64,000 nucleotides of DNA, taken from NCBI GenBank assembly GCA_002010075.1, contig MTMG01000005.1, positions 1 through 64,000 on the forward strand, in the 5' to 3' direction. Both the position numbers and the translations under genes were made by a program. Source of the DNA: Methanomicrobia archaeon JdFR-19. GTDB lineage: Archaea; Halobacteriota; Methanosarcinia; DSM-18856; Methermicoccaceae. Below the pieces are notes generated by a model. That model saw only the letters and a list, made by a program, of their open reading frames with translations. It made no database searches and was not told where the DNA came from. Shown one piece after another: positions 29,452 to 39,490 of this stretch. Position 1 is the stretch's first letter, and the number at the start of each line of letters is the position of its first letter.

Positions 29452-31038
29452 ATGGAAGCGTACACTTGGATAGCCAGCAAACTGAAGGAGAATCCACAAC
29501 TGGATATAGAGGCACTGAAGATAGAAGCTGCAAGATAGTTTGGACTGCGCAAGATTCCAAAGAACTCAGAGTTAATACCATATCTCAAAGACGTCGTGAA
29601 TATCGTAAAGAAGCCTACTAAGACCTCTTCAGGAGTTGCAGTTGTTGCTGTGATGTCGTCTCCAGCCCAGTGCCCACATGGGAGATGCGTACCATGCCCT
29701 GGGGGACCAGAATCCATTTTTGAATCTCCCCAAAGCTACACGGGTCTTGAGCCTGCTGCACGCAGAGGCAGAGAAAGTGGATTTGACCCATATGTGCAGT
29801 GTGTTAGGAGACTATCTCAGCTTGAAAAAATGGGACACCCAATTACAAAGGTGAAGCTCATAGTAATGGGTGGTACATTCACTGCAAGGCCCATCGAATA
29901 CCAGAGATGGTTTGTTGGTGAGGCTCTCAGAGCCATGAACGAGTATGTTGTGAACGATGGAGAGCAAAAGATCAATACCCAACCCAGGTCTCAGGGCGCT
30001 ATGAGTGAGAGTGAGTTGGAGAGAATAAAAAACGAGAATGCAGATGCAGAAGTCAGATGTGTTGGAATCACACTTGAAACAAGACCAGACTGGGCAGATG
30101 AAAGAAGGATTGACGACATACTCTCACTCGGAACAACAAAAGTGGAGATAGGAGTACAATCGATATATGAGGATGTGCTTGCAAGAATCAAAAGAGGGCA
30201 TGGTGTGAAAGAGACTATCGAGGCAAACAGAGCTTTGAGAGATAGCTGTTTGAAGGTTGGATTCCACATAATGCCCGGGCTTCCCGGCTCGTCTCTCGAC
30301 AGAGATATCGAGATGATGAAAGAGCTGTTTTCGTCAGAGGACTTTCGACCAGACCATCTAAAAATATACCCCACTCTTGTACTCGAGGACACTGAACTGT
30401 ATGGGTGGTGGAAGAAAGGAGAATACAAGCCGTTTGATATTGAAGAGGGGATAGAATTTCTTTGTGCTGTTAAGCAGATACTTCCTCCATGGGTTAGAAT
30501 CTCAAGAATCCAAAGAGATATCCCATCCAACCTTGTGGTGGCTGGCATCAAGAAGAGTAATCTCAGACAGATTGTAAAGGAGGAAATGAAAAAGAGGGGG
30601 ATCAGATGCAGATGTATAAGATGTCGTGAGGTTGGGTATTATGGTGGAAAAGTGAGTCCAGAGCTGAGAGTGGAAAGTTATGAGGTGTGTGGTGGTGTTG
30701 AGAACTTCATATCATACGAGGATGTTGAAAAGGATGTGCTTGTTGGATTTCTCAGATTGAGATACCCTTGTTCCCCTCATCGACCAGAACTAAAGAACTC
30801 TGCACTTGTCAGAGAACTTCATGTGTACGGTAGAATGGTCGATGTCGGAAAGTTCCCCTCAGATAAAGAATGGCAACATCGTGGAGCAGGTGCAATGTTG
30901 CTTGAGAGAGCGGAGATGATGGCAGAGGATGAAGGTTTCAAAAGAATAGCTGTTATGAGCGGGGTGGGTGTGAGAAGATACTATGAATCGCTTGGATACA
31001 GAAGAGAGGGTCCTTACATGGTGAAGAATCTCAGATGA
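29452..31038 (+). CDS. elp3: Elongator-like protein Elp3 (tRNA cm5U34 synthase), with one in-frame TAG
   Basis: The 528-residue enzyme uses a radical SAM domain and a C-terminal GNAT acetyltransferase domain to make carboxymethyl-type modifications at wobble uridine 34. The cluster motif is CPHGRCVPCPGGP, and the acetyl-CoA site is near WQHRGAGAMLLERAE. TAG at 29536-29538 is residue 29, in the N-terminal tRNA-binding helix (ALKIEAAR-O-FGLRKIPKNSELI). That helix is a conserved part of archaeal Elp3, so a start after TAG (GTG at 29596) would truncate it. An alternative ATG lies at 29428. The stop is TGA. Confidence 0.93.
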
Positions 31039-31040
31039 TT

Positions 31041-32033
31041 TTATCTGCCCAAATTTTCAAGAGAGTTCAAGAGTACTTCATATCTTTCCACAATGTCTTG
31101 AAGCGTATTTTGATTTGCTGGTATCTTTATGTCTGCTTTCACCTTCATATCATCTGGCGCAATCTTCACACCCCTATCTGAGATTTCGAATCCCAGCTCT
31201 TTGACGATTGCTCTTACCATTGGACTCATTGGCTTCACTCTGATACCTATTCTTTCGGCTCTTTTGAGCATTGCTCTCTTTAACCTCTCAATCTCCTTCC
31301 TCACCTCCCTGAACTTTCTTTTGCTCCCATACACAGAGAGGTTCTCGAGGGAGTTGAGCAGGGAGTCGAAAGTCTCGCACGAAATCATCACCACATTTCC
31401 CTCATCCTCAAAATGAGAACCAAAAGAAGAGTGAGCAACAAATACCTCACAATCCTCTGGACTCTCACAAACAACATAATCATCGATTCCAACCAGTTTC
31501 AGAAATGATTCCACCGAGGGTGTACATCCTATGGCAGGTCTTCCCATCATCTTCCTGAGTGTGTCCTTGATATCCTCTTCCTCTATTCCAAAGTACTCTG
31601 AAAACTTGGTTGTTGTGGTTAGGATTTTTGTCCTTCCAGACTTCTCGCCTCTCACAAACCCCATCTTTTCCAGCTCTCTCACATGAGAATACACAACATT
31701 GCCTCTTATCCTCACCAACTCGCTCTGAGAAATGGGCTGATGGTATGCTATGGTGGCAAGTGTTTTCAACACCGGCTTCGGCAGTTCCATAGGGGCAAAC
31801 GAACTCAAAAGATCTGAATACTCTGCTTTCACCTGCATGACATAGCCAACTCCAGCCTTAACAACCTCAATCGCCCCATCCCTCTCCCTATACATTTCTT
31901 CAACCCTATCAAGCAATCTTCTACACTCGGACTCTGGGAGGTTCAGAACCCTCTGTATGTCTCTTGGTGTGACTACGCCACCACGCACAAATAGGATTGC
32001 TTCCGCAATTTTCACATCATCCTCAAGCACCAT
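31041..32033 (-). CDS. scpB: Segregation and condensation protein ScpB, long archaeal form
   Basis: The 330-residue protein has the two winged-helix ScpB domain in residues 1-175: ILFVRGGVVTPRDIQRVL, then TLATIAYHQPISQSELVRIRG. A further 155 residues (about 175-330) do not resemble ordinary ScpB and end in a predicted helix around DIVERYEVLLNSLENL. ScpB bridges the kleisin ScpA with SMC. The extra C-terminal domain has an unclear role. The start overlaps the scpA stop region and the stop is TAA. Confidence 0.85.
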   Translation of the reverse strand: MVLEDDVKIAEAILFVRGGVVTPRDIQRVLNLPESECRRLLDRVEEMYRERDGAIEVVKAGVGYVMQVKAEYSDLLSSFAPMELPKPVLKTLATIAYHQPISQSELVRIRGNVVYSHVRELEKMGFVRGEKSGRTKILTTTTKFSEYFGIEEEDIKDTLRKMMGRPAIGCTPSVESFLKLVGIDDYVVCESPEDCEVFVAHSSFGSHFEDEGNVVMISCETFDSLLNSLENLSVYGSKRKFREVRKEIERLKRAMLKRAERIGIRVKPMSPMVRAIVKELGFEISDRGVKIAPDDMKVKADIKIPANQNTLQDIVERYEVLLNSLENLGR

Positions 32034-32729
32034 TCACATCACCTTGACGATGTGCAATTCCCCAAAAAGTCTTCTCTGTCGAAGCACTATCTTTCCATCT
32101 GTTGCAAGAAACAATAACGAGACATACACCAGAACCCTTGAGATATCTCCCACCTCATTCAAGAACTCACTGAATGATATTTTGTTAACTGGTATATTTA
32201 CAAGTGTATGTTCAACCCTCTCAACCACCTTTCTTATGTCGTCTTCATACGCAAGCTCTATGACCCTATACGCATCTTCTCCACCTTTTCCCCTCCTCCC
32301 TTTCCTCATCTCCACTTCCCTCACACCACTCTCCCTCACAACCTCACAACCCTCTGCCTCAACCTTCCTCAACTCTTCTATCAGTTCATCCAAGGTCACT
32401 TTTCTCTTACTCATCCTCCTGAGTGGTATCTTGGGGACTGGATAATCATCGAGCATTGGAGTCTCTGGTATGTTCATCAAATCTGTGCCTGTCAAGTCTG
32501 TTTCATCTGCATCAGAAAAATCATCGTACGCAAGGATGTCTGACTTCATCTTTACAAGCATTGATGCATAAAGTAGAGTTCTTGCAGATACCCTCAAATT
32601 GAGTATTCTCATTCTCTCAAGCTCTTTCAGAAATTTGTCAGTTACCTCTACTATATCAATGTCCCATGGATTTATCTTCCCTTTTTTTGCCATATCAAGT
32701 AATATCTCCACAGGATCCTGGAACAACAT
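32034..32729 (-). CDS. scpA: Segregation and condensation protein ScpA (kleisin)
   Basis: The 231-residue kleisin has the N-terminal SMC-neck-binding region with EILLDMAKKGKINPWDIDIVEVTDKFL. A variable charged middle follows, then a C-terminal winged helix (ISFSEFLNEV, FLATDGKIVLRQ). It closes the SMC ring in chromosome condensation. No smc gene is in the window. It overlaps scpB and lies six bases downstream of pth2. The stop is TGA. Confidence 0.9.
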   Translation of the reverse strand: MLFQDPVEILLDMAKKGKINPWDIDIVEVTDKFLKELERMRILNLRVSARTLLYASMLVKMKSDILAYDDFSDADETDLTGTDLMNIPETPMLDDYPVPKIPLRRMSKRKVTLDELIEELRKVEAEGCEVVRESGVREVEMRKGRRGKGGEDAYRVIELAYEDDIRKVVERVEHTLVNIPVNKISFSEFLNEVGDISRVLVYVSLLFLATDGKIVLRQRRLFGELHIVKVM

Positions 32730-32735
32730 CCCACC

Positions 32736-33077
32736 TCAAAGGAGTTTTAGATTTCCCGCAACCTTTTCAAGTTTATCCTCTTCATCAGGCCCGAGACCGA
32801 GTGAAGTTTTTGTGGAGGGGGGGAGCTGAGTGTATCCTGCATCCTCCACCAGAAACGCAGGTATTTTCATCTCCCTCGCTTTTTTGAAGATTTCCAAAAG
32901 CTCTCGTTCGGAAGATACTTTAACTACTATCTTCTTCTGCCCCTCATCAAGCCATTTCTATCTAACATCACGCGGTGCCACCAACATCGCAGATATAGAT
33001 GCATGTGCAACCTGTGCAGCAAGCTTTCCCTTTCCCATCCTGAGGTCACTCCTCACCGCTATGTACTGCTTGTACAT
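32736..33077 (-). CDS. pth2: Peptidyl-tRNA hydrolase Pth2, with one in-frame TAG
   Basis: Pth2 (113 residues) releases peptides from prematurely dropped peptidyl-tRNA. Family signs are [22 protein letters not shown], then [16 protein letters not shown] and [17 protein letters not shown], ending GNLKLL. TAG at 32958-32960 is residue 40, between the first helix and KWLDEGQKK (DVR-O-KWLDEG). Both halves are needed for the fold and no ordinary frame joins them. The ATG at 33077 has a GAGAGAGG ribosome-binding site. The stop is TGA. It is the first gene of a pth2-scpA-scpB run. Confidence 0.92.
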
Positions 33078-33088
33078 ACTACCCTCTC

Positions 33089-34543
33089 TCAGGAATTCCA
33101 TTTCTTAATTATATCTGGTATATATCCTATCACATCTGTAGCGAGTAATGAAATCCCCTTCCTCTCGAATGCCATATCTCCTGCCAAACCGCATACAAAC
33201 GCTGATGCACACGCTACCTTCATCGGCTCATCTCTCACAAGAAAAGCACCAACAATGCCTGCAAGCACATCTCCAGTCCCGCCTACGGTCATCCCAACGT
33301 TCCCTGTGAGGTTAAATCTCTCGTTCTCGCCATCAGAAACCACATCCACCTTTCCCTTTGTGAGTACAACACATCCAGTAGAGTTTGCAACTTTCTTTGT
33401 AAGTTCAATCCTCCTATCAAGAGTGTCTGACTCTGTGACTGATAGAATTCTCAAAAGCTCCCCAAAGTGGGGGGTCAATACAAACTCTCCCTCGACCTCT
33501 TCCAACTCAACCGCTCTTAGTCCATCTGCATCAACAACACACCTCTTCACAGACTCTATTATCTGGCGAACTGCCTCCACTGTTTCGTCGTTATCTCCGA
33601 GGCCGTTGCCAATCACAACAACATGATGTCTCTTTGCAAGTTCAATAACCTCATCCACATGCTCTGTTTTCAGTATTTCCCCATCGAGAGGATGTACTAT
33701 TAAGTTAGGGGAGAAAGAAGCAACCACATCTGAAACTGATGAAGGTACTGCAACACTCACAACATCCACTCCACAAGAAAGAGCAGAAAGACCCACAAGT
33801 GCTGGAGCGCCCGTATATGGGCCACCTCCCACAACCAGCACCTTACCGCCGTCTCCCTTGTGTTTTCTCACTCGCTTTTTGAGAGTTGTGAGGTCACCGG
33901 GACCTATCAGTCGCTCGAAGTCTGGTGGGACTCCTATGCCTGCAACAACAACCTTCCCAGCCCTTTCGCCTTCCGGCTCATAAAAAATAGGCTTTGGTGC
34001 ATGAAGCGTCACTGTTATGGTTGCCCTGACACTCTTATCGCACACCCCCCCATCTGGATTGAGGCCACTCGGAACATCCACTGCAACAACATCGCCACCA
34101 AACGAATTTATCAGATCTATGGCACTCGATACCGGCTCCCTGATTTTTCCCCTCACACCAGTCCCGAGCAGGCCATCCACGACCACATCGTAATCTGAGA
34201 TGTCTATGTCGTCCAAGTCAGAGGGGTCTTTTATATGAAACACCCTTACTCTTGAGATCTCATTCAATAGAGGTTCAAGATTCTAACGCATCTCATCACT
34301 CATCTCACCTGTGCCGACTAAAAAGACATCAACATCAAATGGGATGTGTCTCGCTGCAACAAGGGCATCTCCACCATTGTTCCCATACCCCGCAAACACT
34401 GCCACCTTCCCCCCTCCACACACATCCTTAACAGCATCTGCAACAGCCCTTCCAGCGTTCTCCATGAGTCTCAAAGTATCTATTCCGAAGAACTTACAGT
34501 TTTCATCCAGTCTTCTCATATCCTCTGAACTCATGACTCTCAT
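33089..34543 (-). CDS. nnr: Bifunctional NAD(P)H-hydrate epimerase/dehydratase, with one in-frame TAG
   Basis: The 484-residue protein repairs damaged NADHX and NADPHX. The N-terminal epimerase (YjeF-N) shows [12 protein letters not shown] and [18 protein letters not shown]. The C-terminal dehydratase (YjeF-C, ribokinase-like fold) shows [25 protein letters not shown] and [20 protein letters not shown] at 34283-34285 is residue 87, inside the epimerase ([16 protein letters not shown]). The epimerase then continues with [16 protein letters not shown], so TAG falls in the middle of one domain. The stop is TGA. Confidence 0.92.
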
Positions 34544-34594
34544 ACACACCAATCTAAAACATCATATATATAAGAAAGCATCAAATATCTGAAG

Positions 34595-35440
34595 ATGGAA
34601 AATGACCTAACTCGTGTAGAACTCTCGCTAAAAGAGATTATCAGAGAGGCTCCCGTTCACATAAGAGATGTTGTTTCATATGCTCTCGAAGGTTCTGGAA
34701 AGAGAATTCGCCCATTGTTGGTAATGCTCAGTGGGAAGTTGTTTGGAGCTTCCGCTCACACTCTTGTCAATGCCGCAGTTGCGGTCGAACTCATGCACAT
34801 AGCATCCCTCGTACATGATGACATAATCGATGAGGGTGTGTTGAGGAGGGGAGGTGAAAGCCTTCATATCAGATTTGGTTTTCCAGCTGCAATCCTGTGT
34901 GGGGATTACTTACTGTGCAAGAGTCTCAACCTACTAAAAGGATACAACGAAGAGGTGATGAAAAAATTCACAAGAGCAGGGATGCTCATGGCAGATGGAG
35001 AGATGATGGACATCAACATCTCAATGAATAATTATTTCGAGTGCATAGGCAGAAAGACCGCTGTTTTATTTGAAGCATCTACGGGAATGGGAGCGGTCAT
35101 TGGTGGAGCCAAACATTCCGATGTACTGAACATAGAACGTTTTGGTTGGCATCTCGGCATAGCATATCAGCTGACAGACGACCTTCTTGACTACCTTGGA
35201 CTGTGGAAAGACAAACAATCGGTTAGAAAGGGTGCAACGTTTCCGAGATTGATTGAGAGGTGTGAAGAAGGGAAAAAGGATGTTGCAGATTTAACACTAC
35301 ATCTCATACACCGACATCGCTCTTTGTCTTGTGGATTTCTCAAAAAGATCAATTCGAATGGAGAAGAAAAAGATATGCTGGTAAAACTCACAAGAGATAT
35401 CACTTTGGGAATAATAAAAAAGATTTAGAGGCCCCATTGA
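34595..35440 (+). CDS. Polyprenyl synthetase-like protein; TAG four codons before TGA
   Basis: The all-helical trans-prenyltransferase-like protein has the first aspartate-rich motif LVHDDIIDEGVLRRG and a second, QLTDDLLDYLG, as well as GSGKRIRPLLV. It is shorter than the second prenyl synthase in this window (idsA), particularly after the second motif, so the product chain length is unclear. The frame meets TAG at 35426-35428 (residue 278), then AGG CCC CAT and TGA at 35438-35440. It therefore ends either at TAG or four codons later. In this genome the longer form (281 residues) is expected. Confidence 0.8.
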
Positions 35441-35450
35441 TCACTGGGGC
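35412..35450 (-). terminator. Hairpin with T-run after mtd
   Basis: GCCCCA (35431-35436) and TGGGGC (35445-35450) form a six-base-pair stem around an eight-base loop that contains the mtd stop. On the minus strand it is followed by TCTAAATCTTTTTTATTATT-like T-rich sequence. This fits termination of mtd where it meets the convergent prenyl synthase gene. Confidence 0.5.
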
Positions 35451-36265
35451 TTCTCGAACAGCTTCACCTTCTTTAGAAGCTCTCCACTCTTTGCATGTGG
35501 CTCTCTGTAAATAGTGTCTCCCGACTTTTCAAGCTCTCTTGCCTCATCAGCAAGTTTTGCTGCAACCCTCAGAGCCTCGTGTCCAGCAGCAGCTGTGAGT
35601 GCGATGTCAGCAACATCCTTGAGAATAAAGCATGCCTTGAAGTTGATTTCTGCAACCTTGCTTGCTATATGTCCTGCTGCAATCGCCTTGGCTTTCGCAT
35701 AGGGGTTTGAGAAGTTCATTCTCTCAACACATTTTTCTGGTGTCGCAAGTATGTGTGGCAACTCAAGTTCTTTCTTGCCTTCATTGACTTGGTCTATGAG
35801 CTTGTCTATTTCCTGTTTTACGAGTCTGGAAGCACCTATGTTCGCAAGAACCTTCTGGGCGTCCGAGTTGAACAGAATCATCTCTGTTGCATCAAGGAAC
35901 TCCCTCTTCGCCCCTATCAACGGATCAACTGGAAGGATTATATAACCAAATCCAGCCTCTTCAAGAGCTTTTCTGTCATCCTTCTTTGTCGGACCATCTG
36001 ATATCACAACAGTGGGAACGTCCTTCCATAACTCCCTCGCCTTTGTCGGTCCCGGTGCTGATGCATTCGGACTCACTATCACAACAAAATCTGGTCCCCA
36101 GTTCTTCAGCTCAACACTTGCCTCTGCCTCGCTCGGACTCATCTTCGCCCCACTACCAAATACTCTTACTTCGATTCCTTCCCTCTGTGCAATCTCATCC
36201 AACAGTAGCTCTATTCCCTGAGATATGCCGAGGTTTCCGAGTTTCACAAACCCTATTTTGACCAT
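35441..36265 (-). CDS. mtd: F420-dependent methylene-tetrahydromethanopterin dehydrogenase
   Basis: The 274-residue enzyme interconverts methenyl- and methylene-H4MPT with coenzyme F420 in methanogenesis or its reverse. The N-terminus MVKIGFVKLGNLGISQ, the middle VIVSPNASAPGPTKAREL and VISDGPTKKDDRKAL are Mtd hallmarks. The family has no close paralogues, so this is a firm metabolic marker. The ATG at 36265 is chosen over one four codons upstream. The stop is TGA. Confidence 0.97.
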   Translation of the reverse strand: MVKIGFVKLGNLGISQGIELLLDEIAQREGIEVRVFGSGAKMSPSEAEASVELKNWGPDFVVIVSPNASAPGPTKARELWKDVPTVVISDGPTKKDDRKALEEAGFGYIILPVDPLIGAKREFLDATEMILFNSDAQKVLANIGASRLVKQEIDKLIDQVNEGKKELELPHILATPEKCVERMNFSNPYAKAKAIAAGHIASKVAEINFKACFILKDVADIALTAAAGHEALRVAAKLADEARELEKSGDTIYREPHAKSGELLKKVKLFEKPQ

Positions 36266-36326
36266 ATCAATCCCCACCCTACATTACAACATTAGCATTT
36301 ATTTCTTTTGATGTTTATCTACGTGT

Positions 36327-36620
36327 ATGATATATCTCAAGAAATACAAGTGCGGAGAAATAACGCTGATTGCTGCATGTGATGAAGAGATAGTGGGCAT
36401 GGAGTTTAGAGAGGAGCGGTTAAGATTGTATGTTGATGAGAAATTCTATGTTGGTGAACTTGTTGACGAGGAGAAACTGATAGAGGAAATAAAGAAAGCA
36501 GACATATCGAATCTTGTTGGCAGGAGAACTGTGGAGTGTGCTATCAAGACAGGTGAGGTACTGAGAGAGAATGTGTTGTATATTCAGGGAGTTCCTCATG
36601 CACAGACACTCAAGCTGTGA
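36327..36620 (+). CDS. DUF424 (COG2412) archaeal protein
   Basis: The 97-residue protein begins IYLKKYKCGEITLIAACDEE and ends in VLYIQGVPHAQTLKL. The middle LVGRRTVECAIKTGEV is the family signature. DUF424 is widespread in archaea and often found near translation genes, but no activity is established. It is divergent from mtd and stands alone. The stop is TGA. Confidence 0.85.
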   Translation: MIYLKKYKCGEITLIAACDEEIVGMEFREERLRLYVDEKFYVGELVDEEKLIEEIKKADISNLVGRRTVECAIKTGEVLRENVLYIQGVPHAQTLKL

Positions 36621-36687
36621 GAAAATACCACAAAGCTCATATCTCTTATCCACTTATCCTTAGACATCAATCCAGAAGGTTGTCTGT

Positions 36688-37371
36688 ATGGAAGAAGAAA
36701 TAGAGGCTTGCTTACAGCGTGAGATGAAGGGCATACCCAATGTAGTGTTCTCCAAGGATTAGTTGCTCAGAAGAATAGTAGAGAAACACAGAGACCTCAT
36801 TAAAAAATTCCAAGAAGAAATAGAGAGCACGAACCATGAAATTGAAAAGGTGGAGAGAGAGATTCAGGAGAGAAAAGAGGTCATAGAAAGAGAGAAAACA
36901 ATGATATCTGTCCTGAACGAGAAACCAAAGCAACTGTGCCATCAGATATCCACCATAAGGAAAAAACTCATGGAAAAGTTTCCAGACTACGAAAATGATG
37001 AACTAAAAGAAATCATGTTCAGGTTGGAAGAGTACGAAAAACATATTGCACTCCATGTTGTAAAGCCTGAAGAAGGAGTGAGACTCACAAAGGAAGTAAT
37101 ACCACTCTACAAAAAGATGGGGGAGATGATAGGGGGGGTGGAGAAAAATATTGCGATTGAAGCGATGATGCGCAGGCTTGACGATATTGTGAACTCGTAT
37201 GAGATGCTGATGAACAGGAAAGAGAGTGGAGACGAGCCAACAAATCTGGAAGATGAACTGAACGAACTGAAAAAACATCTCTCTTGGGCTTCCAATAGAC
37301 TGAAAAGTCATCAAAACGCCCTTGAATACTGGATGAACAAGGCACGCTCGGAGGGTTTGGAGATTGATTGA
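36688..37371 (+). CDS. Coiled-coil protein of unknown function, with one in-frame TAG
   Basis: The 227-residue protein is mostly a long coiled coil: heptad-rich KFQEEIESTNHEIEKVEREI at about residues 38-75, and a second helical region near the C-terminus. TAG at 36760-36762 is residue 25 (IPNVVFSKD-O-LLRRIVEKH). Reading from the ATG at 36688 joins an acidic N-terminal segment to the coil. Without readthrough, a TTG start immediately after TAG would be needed. It overlaps the region just before the next coiled-coil gene, a likely partner. The function is unknown and the stop is TGA. Confidence 0.65.
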
Positions 37372-37381
37372 AGAGGAAGTG

Positions 37382-38314
37382 ATGAAGGAATTGAAAACTC
37401 AGGCAACGAACATGAGTGAGGGTGAACTGAAAAAGAAGATAAACGAGATCAGAAGCATCATAACCTCAAAAGAGAAGCAACTCAGAAGCTACTTTGACGA
37501 AATGAAGATTCACAGAAGAACCATTGATGAGTTGAAGAGCAAGAGGGATGAATTGAACTCAAAGGCTTCAGAGTTGTTTGAGAATGGGAATGAGCTGAGA
37601 GACAAGAGAGACGAGATAAACTCAAAAATATCATCTTTAAAAGAAGAGAAGAACAAACTGATAGACAAAATAAAATCCATATCTGATAAGATTTCCACTT
37701 TCAGAAGTGTGAGAGACAAGTACAACAATATTTCGGGTGGAAAACTCGGAACGCTTTCATAGGAATATCTCAAAGAATTGGATGTTTTTTTGAATGCTGA
37801 TATACCGCTTGAGCATGAAATAAACATTTATCAAAGACTTCTATCGCTATCTGAGAGAATAGAAGCCGCAAAGAGAGCAGAATGTGCCCATGCTTAGATT
37901 TTAAAACTGTATGAAGAGAGAAATGGCATCGTGCCGAGGCTCAACGAACTGCGAGATGAGATAAAGAGATTGTCAGAGGAATCACAGAAATACCACACAC
38001 AGATGCTCGAGTTCTACAAGAAGGCAAGAGAGGTCAGAAAAGAGGCAGATACTTATCATGAAAGATTGAAGGAAAAATATGCACTGCTGTCTCCCCTCCA
38101 AAATAGCATAACATCTGCCAAAAAGGAAATAAAGAAACTCAGGTCAGAAATATCTGTCTTCCTTGATAGATATGACGAGATTCAGAGAGAGAAAAATAGA
38201 GAGAAAGAAATAAAGAAACTTGAGAAGGCAAAGAAAAAACTGAGGGAGACAGGAAAACTGACGCTTGACGATTTGAAGGTGTTGCTTGAAGAAGGGGGAC
38301 TTGAACTAAAATGA
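37382..38314 (+). CDS. Archaeal coiled-coil protein (COG1340-like), with two in-frame TAGs
   Basis: The 310-residue protein has nearly continuous Lys/Glu/Arg heptads, for example IDELKSKRDELNSKASELF and RDKRDEINSKISSLKEEK. It ends in KLTLDDLKVLLEEGG, as in the COG1340 family of about 300 residues, sometimes mislabelled phosphoserine phosphatase. TAG codons at 37760-37762 (residue 127) and 37895-37897 (residue 172) separate what would otherwise be three fragments. All share one frame and together match the family length. Upstream GAGGAAGTG is the ribosome-binding site for the ATG at 37382. The stop is TGA. Confidence 0.8.
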
Positions 38315-38326
38315 TGAAGGTTATAC

Positions 38327-39454
38327 ATGTCCTCACAATCAATGTCCAGAAAACTCGGAATAATCTGTTTTCTCGTATTTCTTGATGCAATCGGGTACGG
38401 TGTTGTGATACCATCGCTCCCGCTTCTTGCACCCGATGTATCTGTTCTCATGCTTGGTCTTCTGTTTGGCTTCTATGCAATCACGTCACTTGTATTCCTA
38501 CTGCCAATTGGATGGCTGTGTGATAACGTTGGAAGGAAGAGTGTGATAATATTTGGTACGGTATGCTACACACTTGCATCTGTTTCATTCGTATTTGCGG
38601 ACTCGCTCACAACACTCTTTATCGCAAGAGGTCTCCAAGGGATAGGCGGTGCTTCCCTCTGGACAGGGGCACTTGCCATGGTTTCTGACATGATGGGGAT
38701 GGGAAAGGCGGGAAGAATGACAAGTTATGTGATGTTCTCGTTTGGTCTGGGTGCGATTCTTGGACCGGGAATTGGGACACTCGGCTCTTTGAGGTTTCCA
38801 TTTGTTCTCCTTACAATATTTGGTATATCCTCCATACTCATGAGTCTCTGGATTACCGATGACCACAGAAAACGTGTGCAGTGGAGACCAACCGTCCACA
38901 AAGAAAAAATAGTCCTCGTTCTGCTCCTAAACGTTCTGATAGTTGCAATCGTTTTTGGCGCGATGGAGGGGCACATTCCAAAGTTCCTCTACATCGAGGG
39001 TCTCGAAAGGAGAATAGTTGGTATTGTGTTCATGGTCATGGGAATCGTTCACACATTTGTACAGCTACCTGTCGGAGTCCTGATAGACAAGTTTGGTGAG
39101 AGGCGGGTGATAATAACCGGATTTTGCATAAGCATCGCTTTTCTACTCCCCATACCGCTTGTGGGAATCTGGTGGCTGATTGTACTGCTGATCTGTGCGG
39201 GTGCTACTCTTACGATGGTGATGACACCGACAACTTCCGCTCTTGGAAAACATGCTCCGCCCTCTCAGAGAGGACTATCGATGAGTATGTACAACGCATC
39301 TTGGTCAATGGGTTATGTTCTCGGACCTCTCATGGGAGGGGTGGTTATTGAGACGATCTCGTATCCCGCACTCTTTTACATGTGTGCATCTGTCCTCTTG
39401 GTTTCAGCAATCGTATTTATTGTGGAGTACAGAAATAAGAATGGAAGTAAATGA
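38327..39454 (+). CDS. Major facilitator superfamily transporter
   Basis: The 375-residue protein has twelve predicted membrane helices. The MFS loop between helices 2 and 3 is GWLCDNVGRKSVI, and a related loop in the second half is GVLIDKFGERRVI. The start LDAIGYGVVIPSLPLL resembles drug:H+ antiporters. The substrate is unknown. It begins twelve bases after the coiled-coil gene, with no functional link visible. The stop is TGA. Confidence 0.87.
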   Translation: MSSQSMSRKLGIICFLVFLDAIGYGVVIPSLPLLAPDVSVLMLGLLFGFYAITSLVFLLPIGWLCDNVGRKSVIIFGTVCYTLASVSFVFADSLTTLFIARGLQGIGGASLWTGALAMVSDMMGMGKAGRMTSYVMFSFGLGAILGPGIGTLGSLRFPFVLLTIFGISSILMSLWITDDHRKRVQWRPTVHKEKIVLVLLLNVLIVAIVFGAMEGHIPKFLYIEGLERRIVGIVFMVMGIVHTFVQLPVGVLIDKFGERRVIITGFCISIAFLLPIPLVGIWWLIVLLICAGATLTMVMTPTTSALGKHAPPSQRGLSMSMYNASWSMGYVLGPLMGGVVIETISYPALFYMCASVLLVSAIVFIVEYRNKNGSK

Positions 39455-39490
39455 GAGGAGAGATGAGAAGTAAGGGGTGATGATAGAACG

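Noticed and set aside
37931-38314. A separate 127-residue coiled-coil gene
   Set aside because: It is in frame with the upstream coil through two TAGs, and together they give the usual COG1340 length.
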